Positions 7,722-15,940 of a stretch of 18,032 bases of DNA are shown here, in pieces. The notes beneath the pieces were generated by a model. That model ran no database searches. It saw only the letters and a program-made list of their open reading frames with translations, and was not told the origin of the DNA. Position 1 is the stretch's first letter, and every line of letters starts with the position of its first letter. A program made the position numbers and the translations under genes. The DNA comes from Bin87 sp034421995 (lineage in GTDB: Bacteria; Chloroflexota; Dehalococcoidia; Lucifugimonadales; UBA3495): positions 1-18,032 of the forward strand of contig DAOUJY010000087.1 in assembly GCA_034421995.1 (NCBI GenBank). The letters run 5' to 3'.

Positions 7722-8145
7722 GGGATTCGCTCCTGTATTTCAACTGAGCCAGCAGATAGCGGGCTTCCTCAAGGAATACCGGGGCGTGCTCGAAAACTTC
7801 CTGCGCCAAGTCCTCATCGTAAGCGTGGCTGGTACTGCCACGTCTTCTGCGATGCTCACGCCACGCCGGCAACTCGGATTGAACCAGACCCTGCCGGTAT
7901 GCCTCTCGGATGATGTTGCTGAAACTCATCTGGTCAATCTCAGCAGGGTTGGCTGACACAAGACTGAGGTAGCGTTTTATCATGTTGTAGGAAAGCTCGT
8001 AGGTGAATTCAAAAGCCTGAACAATGGCCGAGCGGAGCAGGCGTGTCAAGCGTGGTTCGATCTTCCTCACGTCGGAGTTGTACACTTCGAGCGCTTCTTC
8101 CAATTGGGCAATGGCATCTGCCAACCGTGAAACATCCAACTGCAT
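7714..8145 (-). CDS. HEPN-domain protein (HI0074/HepT-like), probable toxin or nucleotidyltransferase partner
   Basis: This 143-residue all-helical protein begins LDVSRLADAIAQLEEALEVY, the usual HI0074-type first helix, with AFEFTYELSYNMIKRYL near 44-60. Near 95-109 it carries R102-GSTS-H107-A-Y109, the RX4HXY motif of HepT RNase toxins. The Asn that commonly follows the Arg is Gly here. In known HepT/MntA pairs the MntA enzyme adds AMP to this Tyr and silences the toxin. Here the matching enzyme domain is fused to HsdS and overlaps this gene by 8 bp. ATG 8145 follows GGGAGG. HI0074-type proteins were also called substrate-binding partners, so toxicity is likely but not certain. Confidence 0.87.
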   Translation of the reverse strand: MQLDVSRLADAIAQLEEALEVYNSDVRKIEPRLTRLLRSAIVQAFEFTYELSYNMIKRYLSLVSANPAEIDQMSFSNIIREAYRQGLVQSELPAWREHRRRRGSTSHAYDEDLAQEVFEHAPVFLEEARYLLAQLKYRSESLD

Positions 8146-8202
8146 AATTCCCTCCCGTTTGAGAGCTAGAGCACGGTGCGCGGACAGATCTGCCGGCGAG
8201 TG

Positions 8203-8448
8203 TCAATGAGATGTGCGGTGCGGCACCAATGCCTCCTCTATCTCGAAACCGACCAGCCTTGCTTCGGGCGGATAATCCATGTCGCCATGCTTGTCCACGT
8301 ACTCCCGGTCGCCGGTATTCAGGCCGATTTTCACCATGCGCAGTTGTTCCGGCTACAGGTCGTCGTAACCGTCCTCGTAGCCGTCCACGACCACGCGCAG
8401 ATCCTGCGGATGGGATTGCAGTATCCGTATCAACTCTGCGACGGTCAT
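8203..8448 (-). pseudogene. Small conserved-looking ORF broken by an in-frame TAG
   Basis: From the ATG at 8448, which overlaps the vapC stop (ATGA), the frame reads MTVAELIRILQSHPQDLRVV and continues VDGYEDGYDDL to a TAG at codon 32 (8353-8355). It then stays open (PEQLRMVKIGLNTGDREY onward) for 49 more codons to the TGA at 8203. The first part resembles small proteins of unknown function with the pattern TV.ELI..L...P.D..VVV.GYE.G.DD. A CAG-to-TAG change (Gln, one base) is the simplest explanation. The sense of the downstream frame suggests a recent break or a sequencing error. No function can be given. Confidence 0.62.
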
Positions 8449-8864
8449 AGTTCCTCCGGATTGTCGAAAGGGTTGATCACCCGAACTCCGGTAGGCTCAA
8501 AGTGGCGGACGTTTCGGGTGATCACGGTGAAGCCATGCTCAATAGCGGTAGCCGCGATGAGCAGGTCAACGCTTTCGTTGCCAATGGATGCTGAGAGGCG
8601 CCCCCAGCGAGACGCGACGGCTACGTCCACCGGCAAAATGCGGTCCGCAAACGACGACAAGATTCGTTGGTACCACTGCGCCAAGTCACGGGCAAAGTCG
8701 GGGTCTTGGCGTGTTTGCCGGGCAATGCCGCGCTCTATTTCTCCCATTGTTATCACGCTGAGGTAAACGTCCGACGCCTGTTGGGCTTCCAACCATCGTG
8801 TTGGAGCAGGATTGCGTTCCGGTCGGCGCAGCGCGGATACCATGTCAGTGTCCATCAGAAACAT
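8445..8864 (-). CDS. vapC: VapC/FitB-type PIN-domain toxin
   Basis: This 140-residue protein (139 from the ATG at 8864) is a PIN ribonuclease. Visible acidic residues are D6 and D8 in FLMDTDMVSAL, E43 in SVITMGEIERG and D101 in ESVDLLIAATA; TRNVRHF closes the fold with Asn119 at the fourth site, common in FitB-like members. VapC toxins cleave RNA and are neutralised by the antitoxin encoded just upstream. The ATG overlaps the phd stop (TGATG), and GTG 8867 is an alternative. The vapC stop overlaps the start of the broken small ORF. Cognate RNA target unknown. Confidence 0.92.
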   Translation of the reverse strand: MFLMDTDMVSALRRPERNPAPTRWLEAQQASDVYLSVITMGEIERGIARQTRQDPDFARDLAQWYQRILSSFADRILPVDVAVASRWGRLSASIGNESVDLLIAATAIEHGFTVITRNVRHFEPTGVRVINPFDNPEEL

Positions 8865-9124
8865 CACAATTCCAAGTCGCGAGGTTTCAGTGGGATGGGT
8901 TCGAATAAATCATCCGGCCCGCCCTTGGGAATGGCCAGCAGGTGCTCGATAAAGTCAGGGGCGGCGGCTTTCTCCGCTTGGCAAAGCCGTTCATACTCGT
9001 CGACGGCTATAACCATCACGACCGGCTTGCCCCTGCGGGTAACTTCCTGGGGTTCCCCGGTAAGAGCGGCGTCAACCACTGCACTGAATCGGTTCTTGGC
9101 GTCCTGCAATTGCCAGGTGCTCAT
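8864..9124 (-). CDS. Phd/YefM-type antitoxin
   Basis: This 86-residue protein begins STWQLQDAKNRFSAVVDAAL and continues EPQEVTRRGKPVVMVIAVDEYERL, the complete Phd/YefM DNA-binding and dimerisation domain. The remaining C-terminal segment (DDLFEPIPLKPRDLEL) would wrap the VapC toxin. GGAG lies 6 nt before ATG 9124. It is likely autoregulated with VapC through the repeated GTCTAG sites just upstream. The pair lies between hsdM and the hsdS module and may have its own promoter, so R-M genes downstream of it could be read from two promoters. Confidence 0.93.
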   Translation of the reverse strand: MSTWQLQDAKNRFSAVVDAALTGEPQEVTRRGKPVVMVIAVDEYERLCQAEKAAAPDFIEHLLAIPKGGPDDLFEPIPLKPRDLEL

Positions 9125-9183
9125 CGGATACTCCGTCTAGTCTGTCTAGCCTACTATACCTCACTCGCCCAGCGGGCTGCCAA
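9125..9183 (-). promoter_or_regulatory. Candidate promoter and operator of the phd-vapC pair
   Basis: On the minus strand TTGGCA (9183-9178) and TATAGT (9158-9153) form possible -35 and -10 boxes, with a long 19-nt spacer. Just downstream, plus-strand GTCTAG occurs twice (9135-9140 and 9144-9149), one helical near-turn apart, between the -10 box and the GGAG ribosome site. This is a plausible Phd-binding operator. Confidence 0.4.
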
Positions 9184-9200
9184 TAGGGTTAGCGGCTGTC

Positions 9201-10781
<1,581 letters not shown>

Positions 10782-10806
10782 TTTGTTTCACTCCCGCGTC
10801 TTTCTT

Positions 10807-10826
10807 AGCCCCAATCCACCGAAAGG
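10807..10826 (+). repeat. Left terminal inverted repeat of the IS
   Basis: The sequence is AGCCCCAATCCACCGAAAGG, the reverse complement (17/20) of the right end at 12496-12515. It lies between the transposase gene and hsdM, 25 bp from the hsdM start. Confidence 0.85.
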
Positions 10827-10928
10827 ATGAGTGTGGCGCCGTGGTGATGGGATGAGAAAGTGCTCCCGGCTTCGGGGATAATGGTTTTTAAGAACGAAAA
10901 CCACCCTGAAACCAGGAGCGCCCATCGG

Positions 10929-12249
10929 ATGCTACCACGCGAACAACCCGACCGCATCCATGTCGCCTTCGACGACCACCGCCTGGTGGCCAATGCTGGT
11001 CTGATCCTGACGGTCACCCTGGCCCATCATCTGGGATTGGGCGAGTTGGCAGACCGCCATGTCGATCTCGGAGATGCACCGGGTCGGGCGAATGCGGGAG
11101 ACAAGTTGCTGACGCTGGTAGCGTCGGCGCTGGCAGGGGGGCGACTGCATTGACGATGCCGACGCGCTGCGGGCTGGCGGTACCGAGCAGGTGCTGGGCT
11201 GCAGGGTCAAGGCACCGTCCACCCTGGGGACCTTTCTGCGGAGTTTCCGGTGGGGGCACGTGCGCCAACTAGATCGGGTGGGACGTGAGGTGATGGCCTG
11301 GGCCACTGGGGCCGGTCCTGGCGACGAGCCGTTGACCATCGACCTGGACTCCACCGTCTGCGAGACTTACGGTCTGGCCAAGGTAGGCGCCCAGCGCCAC
11401 AACTACGCTGGCCAGCGGGGCTACCATCCCCTGCTTGCCGTCGCTGCTGGAACCGGCGACGTGCTGATGTGTCGACTGCGCCGGGGCCGAGCCAACACCG
11501 CCCGCGGCGCCGCCAACTTCCTGCGCGAGACCATCAGCCGGGTGCGCTACGCCGGCGCCGCCGGACCGCTCACCGTACGGGCCGACAGCGGCTTCTACAA
11601 CCACCCCATCGTCGTCGCCTGTCGCGACAAGGACGTTCGCTTCTCCATCACCGTCCGCCAGCAGCCCAGCCTGCGAAACATCATCGAGGCCATCCCCGAG
11701 GCGGAGTGGACGCCCATTCCGTACTGGATGGAGGGCGCCGCCGACGTGTCCGAAACCGAGTACACTCCCTTCCAGCATGAGGCCGACGATGTGCCGGTGC
11801 GGCTCATCGTCCGCCGGGTGAAACCCACTCCCGGCTCCCAACTGGCGCTCTTTACCACCTACAGCTATCACGCCTTCATCACCGACCGAGACGGCGACAC
11901 CCCGGATCTGGAGGCCGATCATCGCCGCCACGCCGAGATCGAAAACGCCATCCGCGACCTCAAGTACGGCTTGGGCCACAACCACCTGCCATCGGGACGC
12001 TTCCCCGCCAACGCCGCCTGGCTGGTCATCCAGGTAATGGCGCATAATCTGGCACGCTGGACCACGCGCCTCGGGTTGGGCGAGCCGGTGGCCACCACCA
12101 GGACCCTGCGGCGACGTCTCTTCTCTCTGGCCGGACGCATCACCCGCAAGGCCCGCCGCATCACCCTACACCTCCCCCAGGGCTGGCCTTGGCAAAACCA
12201 GTTCAGCAGCGCCCTGGCCCGATTGCGCGCCCTGCCCCTCCCCTCATGA
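10929..12249 (+). pseudogene. IS1380-family transposase, interrupted by a one-base frameshift
   Basis: ATG 10929 follows AGGAG. The first frame (MLPREQPDRIHVAFDDHRLV) runs to a TGA at 11151-11153. Removing one G from the run of six at 11136-11141 joins it to the second frame (AGGDCIDDADALR, then RSFRWGHVRQLDR) through to 12249, giving a protein of about 439 residues, normal for the family. The DDE residues are in DLDSTVCETYG, in RADSGFY and as a Glu in HRRHAEIENAIRDLKYG. The break precedes the catalytic core. The base could be a true mutation or a homopolymer error; a programmed +1 shift is not usual in this family. Confidence 0.88.
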
Positions 12250-12495
12250 CCCTGCCCTCGGCGTTTCACCTGTGTACGATGACACCATACGCCTGGCCCA
12301 TCAGCGGCCCAGGCTGGGCCCCTGACGGTTTCCTCCAGCGATCTGTGCTGAAAATCGCTCCCAACGCCGTTACTACGGGCCGCAAACACCCCCTGGCGTG
12401 GCGGACACACTCCGCGTCGTCCATTTCATCAGGATCAGGTCCTCGCCAGCCCGATCCCTGACACCTCACCCCTCGTTTGACCGCTGCTACCGTAA

Positions 12496-12515
12496 CCCTT
12501 CGGTGGATTCAGGCT
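12496..12515 (+). repeat. Right terminal inverted repeat of the IS
   Basis: The sequence is CCCTTCGGTGGATTCAGGCT. The same block recurs, slightly changed, at 278-297 in the IS relic beside hsdR. Confidence 0.85.
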
Positions 12516-12800
12516 AACCAAAAGCTAGCGCAGGCGGGCGAAGACCCGATCAAATCGTAACGTGGTCCCTTCGGCCAACTATAGATAACAGGCCGAAGCA
12601 TTTAGAGCCAGTGGATTGGCAGACTTTGAACTGGAGTCTGCCATCGACGTTCTCGGAACTCCGCCGTTGTCCCCCATAGTCTCCATTGATCCCCATCTTG
12701 GTTCGCCAAAGGGCTATTACGTAACGCCATATGCACGGAGCCACGGGTCCGCCTCGAACGCAGCACCGGCGCGAGGCGCTCATGGCGGGCAGTACGCCGA
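12516..12800. other. Gene-free stretch with two perfect inverted repeats
   Basis: I find no credible coding sequence in these 285 bp. There are two strong inverted repeats: CTTCGGCC (12569-12576) with GGCCGAAG (12591-12598), loop 14; and TGGCAGACT (12617-12625) with AGTCTGCCA (12635-12643), loop 9. Neither is followed by a T-run on either strand, so they are not ordinary intrinsic terminators. They lie downstream of both the IS and the minus-strand DUF7309-like gene. Confidence 0.5.
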
Positions 12801-13835
12801 TCAGCGCAGAACAGTTGCAAGCAGATCGTCCTTGATGTGGTCCAGCTCCGGCGTGGGCCCGACGTACAGCCCGATGTCCAACTCGCCGGTTATCGATTCC
12901 AGCAGGGCGGCGGTGTCCTCCCGGTCGCATACCACCGCGCCCGGCAACCGGTCCACCCGCTCCAGCAACTCCAGCACCGGCTCCTGCTTCTCCGCCGCTG
13001 TCGGAACTCGCCCCAGCATCCGTACCGTGAGGATCAGCCCGGAGCCGCGTTCCACCACCATGACCAGCGTGGGCAGGTAGGGCCTCGTGCCCCTTCCGTC
13101 CTGCACCCCGGTGGGAATATACGACGCCGTCACCTCCCATACCGCTGCGCCGGCGGGCGCGGACCCGCCGATCGTTCGCAGCCGGTCCGCATCCGCTGGA
13201 TGTTCCTCAACGGGCAGCGCCGGCGGCCGCAGCACTTCCCACTCGTCCCGCCAGACATCGCCCCGCAGCGACCGGGTCAGCACCTCCCCCGGGTCCCGGT
13301 CGGCGTAGAGGTCAAGCGTGCCTCGTCCAATCCGCTCCGCCACGTCCCGAACGTTGTCCAACGCGATGGTCAGAAAGCGGGCCTCGTCCCCGCTCAGGTA
13401 CCAGGGCCAGTGCCCCGGGATGGCGCTGCGAAAAATCGGCCAACTGCCCCGGCCTCGGTACCTGAAACCCAAGTCGCGCATGGCCTTCCGCTCCCCGTTG
13501 CCCAGTTCTTCACGGTCGCCCAGTACCGCACTGAGCGCCAGGCCCCGCTCCAGCGCCTCCGCACCGTCCGGTTCGTGTTCCGAGGTCATGGTGGTCAGGT
13601 AATTCAACAGACCCCGATCTCCCAGATAAACGCCCAGGCCGTAGGCGACGCCACCGTCGCCCAGCGCCACGCAGTAGCCTTTGAAGTGGCCCAGGGGGTC
13701 ATTGACCGCCAGCACATCCTCGTTGGCCAGCCGTTCCCATGGCTTGGCCTCGCAGTAGCGCCGGAAGGCGTGATGCAAAGCCAGCCACTGCTCGGAGGTC
13801 GGCTCCGTTTCCGTGTCGGTCCTGTGCTGATCCAA
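12801..13835 (-). CDS. DUF7309/DUF6930-like protein, function unknown
   Basis: This protein has 344 residues from TTG 13835, which has GAGGGA about 7 nt upstream; GTG 13916 or ATG 13907 would overlap abiEii. The N-terminal half (EQWLALHHAFRRYCEAKPWE, then DPLGHFKGYCVALG and YGLGVYLGDRGLLNYL) matches the pattern I know as DUF7309. The C-terminal part (LPTLVMVVERGSGLILTVRM, then DRLPGAVVCDREDTAALLES) resembles DUF6930. Neither domain has an assigned activity. It starts 23 bp after the abiEii stop on the same strand, so it is probably the third gene of the AbiE transcript. Domain names are from memory and uncertain; the reading frame is firm. Confidence 0.75.
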   Translation of the reverse strand: MDQHRTDTETEPTSEQWLALHHAFRRYCEAKPWERLANEDVLAVNDPLGHFKGYCVALGDGGVAYGLGVYLGDRGLLNYLTTMTSEHEPDGAEALERGLALSAVLGDREELGNGERKAMRDLGFRYRGRGSWPIFRSAIPGHWPWYLSGDEARFLTIALDNVRDVAERIGRGTLDLYADRDPGEVLTRSLRGDVWRDEWEVLRPPALPVEEHPADADRLRTIGGSAPAGAAVWEVTASYIPTGVQDGRGTRPYLPTLVMVVERGSGLILTVRMLGRVPTAAEKQEPVLELLERVDRLPGAVVCDREDTAALLESITGELDIGLYVGPTPELDHIKDDLLATVLR

Positions 13836-13858
13836 AGCGATTTCCCTCAACCCCGACT

Positions 13859-14833
13859 TTAGGGTAACCGTAACCCCCGATGTCGCCGCACATTCTGCGC
13901 CTTCCATTCCAACCACGGCTGGGCGTTTATCCGCTGCCGCAGTCCCTCATCCGTCGTCAGCAACGCCCCGTCTATCTCGCCATCATCCAGAAGGCGATCC
14001 AGGAAAGCACGCTCCCCCTCATCGAAGGGCAGGAGCGTGGACAGGGCTCTCCGGCAATCCTCAACCAGCATCCGACCGTATTCGGCAGCATCCATGCCGG
14101 CAACCGCGCTGGCCGGCAGCGACGGCAACAACCGGCCGGAAAGTTCCCGAGGGTCGAAGGCCACGTCGTCAACGGCGACCGTGCGCCAGTCCCGCCGATT
14201 CATCGCCCCGTAGACAACGAACGCGGTCCTCAGCCGGGATTGGTCAAGGGTATCGAGCAGGAAGAGTTCCCGGCAGTCAAACAGGTCCCGGGCCCGACGA
14301 CGGCTCAGCAGAGCCGCCAGCTTGCCCGCCGCCAACTCGTGAATGTCCAGCACGGGGATGCGCGTGGCCTGCCAACCGCCCAACCGGTGCGAGTCCGCCG
14401 GGCGGGTCGGCCAAAGCGGAACGCGGTACATGTAGTTGGCGTCGACGTCAATCCTTCCGGTTTGCCCTGCGGCCGTCGGGTAGCGCAACGACCACTTGCC
14501 CCCGGCGTGCTCCGAGGGCATTCGCCGGATGGTGAAGTCCTCCCGGCTAAAGACCGCCTGCAGAGCATCCTCCAGCCTGGGGCGCTCTTCCAGCATCCCG
14601 GCCCGGCTCTCCGCGCCCACGTAGTTCAGATCGATATCGACGGACAGCCGGGGAACGTCAAAAACGAACAGGTTGAGCGCTGTGCCACCCTTGAGGGCGA
14701 GCCTGTCCCGCAGGAACGGGTGGCTCCGAATGGCGTCCAGCAATCCCAGCAGTTGGGCCACCTTCTCCAACACGTCCGGCCGGAAACCGGTGGCCTGAGC
14801 CTCCGCGATCAACCTCTCAGCGGAGATTCTCAA
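13859..14833 (-). CDS. abiEii: AbiEii-type nucleotidyltransferase toxin (type IV toxin-antitoxin, abortive infection)
   Basis: This 324-residue protein belongs to the nucleotidyltransferase fold family of AbiEii/MenT toxins. It has LALKGGTALNLF (46-57) followed by PRLSVDIDLN with D66 and D68, a third acidic strand RIDVDANY (D129/D131), and the family motif K171-LAALLSRRRARDLFD. Related toxins add nucleotides to tRNA ends and stop growth during phage infection. I chose TTG 14833, whose last bases overlap the abiEi stop (TTGA) and which has GGGAGG 7 nt upstream. The longer open frame before it overlaps abiEi and has no support. Confidence 0.92.
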   Translation of the reverse strand: MRISAERLIAEAQATGFRPDVLEKVAQLLGLLDAIRSHPFLRDRLALKGGTALNLFVFDVPRLSVDIDLNYVGAESRAGMLEERPRLEDALQAVFSREDFTIRRMPSEHAGGKWSLRYPTAAGQTGRIDVDANYMYRVPLWPTRPADSHRLGGWQATRIPVLDIHELAAGKLAALLSRRRARDLFDCRELFLLDTLDQSRLRTAFVVYGAMNRRDWRTVAVDDVAFDPRELSGRLLPSLPASAVAGMDAAEYGRMLVEDCRRALSTLLPFDEGERAFLDRLLDDGEIDGALLTTDEGLRQRINAQPWLEWKAQNVRRHRGLRLP

Positions 14834-15645
14834 CCCACGTCCTCCCAGGAACGCGTCAGCACCTCCTCGGGCACCACCAGGTTCCACTCCGCTGCCAGCT
14901 TGCCACCGCCGCGCCTGCTGCGATCAAGGTAGTGGGGCTGCCGAGGACAGCGTTGCTTGAGGGCCTGGAGATGATAGTCTTCGACCATCAGCGTCTCCCG
15001 GTGCTGCTCCAGGAAAAAGCCCACCCTGGCCACCGTGGTCGCGCTGTCCAGCAAAAGCGCGTAGGCCACGACCTTATCCAGATCGAAGAACTCCACCCCT
15101 TCCAGGGAGCGCCACACCTCTTCCCACCCCCCGGCCAGGTCCGGCCGGTGCAGCACGTCCACCAGGGTCCGCTCCAGGCTGGTGGTCCGCACCGGCACGC
15201 CAAACCGCTCCGCGGTCAGCACCCCGTGATACTCCGTTCCCGAGCGCACCAGTGCCCGCGGGAATTTGGCCCCCCGAAAGAGCTGATCACGGAAGACGAA
15301 CGTCGCCGCGGGACGCTCCGCCGAATAGGTGAAGTGCTGCCACACCGAGTAGGCCCGACCGTGGAACTCCAGCGCCGTGTGGTGCGACAGCACGGCATCC
15401 GGCGTCAGCTTCGCCGCCAACAGGTACGGGTCCACCGGATAGGTATCGCCGTCGGCGCCGGACGGTATCACCGCATACATCCCCTGTCGGATCCGCCGGA
15501 GCCGGCCAGCCCTGGTGTGGTAGCCAAGCACCTTTTCCGGCGTCCTCATACCGTCGCTGCCGATGCGCACCAGGTGGCCCGCCAGCTCATCTCCGGTGAA
15601 CACCGGATGCTGGCGGAAAAAGGCGTCGTGTTTGACGATGGGCAC
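14830..15645 (-). CDS. abiEi: AbiEi-type antitoxin and autorepressor
   Basis: The protein has 271 residues from the GTG at 15645, which follows AAGGGGAA. The N-terminus is a winged helix-turn-helix (DAFFRQHPVFTGDELAGHL, then GRLRRIRQGMYAVIP). The C-terminal antitoxin domain contains AVLSHHTALEFHGRA, FGVPVRTTSLERTLVDVLHRP and a final KLAAEWNLVVP. AbiEi proteins block the AbiEii toxin at the expression level and repress their own promoter by binding inverted repeats. Several such repeats lie just upstream. The frame is open further upstream, but nothing there resembles the family. Confidence 0.92.
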   Translation of the reverse strand: MPIVKHDAFFRQHPVFTGDELAGHLVRIGSDGMRTPEKVLGYHTRAGRLRRIRQGMYAVIPSGADGDTYPVDPYLLAAKLTPDAVLSHHTALEFHGRAYSVWQHFTYSAERPAATFVFRDQLFRGAKFPRALVRSGTEYHGVLTAERFGVPVRTTSLERTLVDVLHRPDLAGGWEEVWRSLEGVEFFDLDKVVAYALLLDSATTVARVGFFLEQHRETLMVEDYHLQALKQRCPRQPHYLDRSRRGGGKLAAEWNLVVPEEVLTRSWEDVG

Positions 15646-15697
15646 AGTTGGTTCCCCTTGTCTGGTTTGCCAGATCACACCGCCGGTACCCCGCGAA

Positions 15698-15780
15698 ATT
15701 CCAGCCACTGGAATATGCAACTCTGACGGGGCCCCTGGATATTCCATGTGTATCATGGGGAACACACGTGTGAGTGTCAA
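15698..15780 (-). promoter_or_regulatory. Promoter and palindromic operator candidates of the abiE operon
   Basis: On the minus strand TTGACA (15780-15775) and CATGAT (15757-15752) are separated by exactly 17 nt. A perfect palindrome CACACGTGTG (15763-15772) lies in the spacer. Downstream lie TGGATATTCCA (15736-15746) and ATTCCAG-CCA-CTGGAAT (15698-15714), which share the GGAAT/ATTCC half-site. This layout fits autorepression by AbiEi. The same 295-bp gap must carry the start signals of the divergent plus-strand nuclease-like gene, for which I see no clear promoter. Confidence 0.55.
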
Positions 15781-15940
15781 GTCAACCCATGCGTGCGCAC
15801 CATACCAAGACACAAGAGCAGATACCTTCCTTCCCGTCCCTGCATCCTCGGGACAAAGCATGGCAACGCACCGGTTCCACATCGATCGCGGCACGATTGG
15901 CGCGGTCGATGTAACATTGAGTTTGAGGCTTAGGATTCCG

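Larger units (their letters stand above)
10807..12515 (+). mobile_element. IS1380-family insertion sequence, about 1.7 kb
   Basis: Imperfect 20-bp terminal inverted repeats bound the element: AGCCCCAATCCACCGAAAGG at 10807-10826 and CCCTTCGGTGGATTCAGGCT at 12496-12515. They match at 17 of 20 positions, and the symmetry may extend 2 bp outward (TT/AA). The size and single DDE transposase fit the family. No convincing target duplication is visible (CTTAG versus CTAAC beside the CC/GG ends). A small hairpin (GGTTTT/AAAACC, 10883-10902) precedes the transposase. The 262 bp between the transposase stop and the right end hold no gene. A second right end survives at 192-295. Confidence 0.85.

Noticed and set aside
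8146..8205. Promoter with TTGACA just after the broken small ORF, ahead of the HEPN gene
   Set aside because: TTGACA is present, but no -10-like hexamer lies at 16-18 nt; the nearest AT-containing hexamer is about 30 nt away.
11136..11141. Programmed ribosomal frameshift for the transposase
   Set aside because: IS1380 transposases are normally one uninterrupted frame, and the shift needed is +1 without a recognisable stimulatory signal or slow codon.
10802..12520. Target-site duplication of the IS
   Set aside because: Flanks CTTAG and CTAAC match only partly and the apparent match is explained by inverted, not direct, symmetry.
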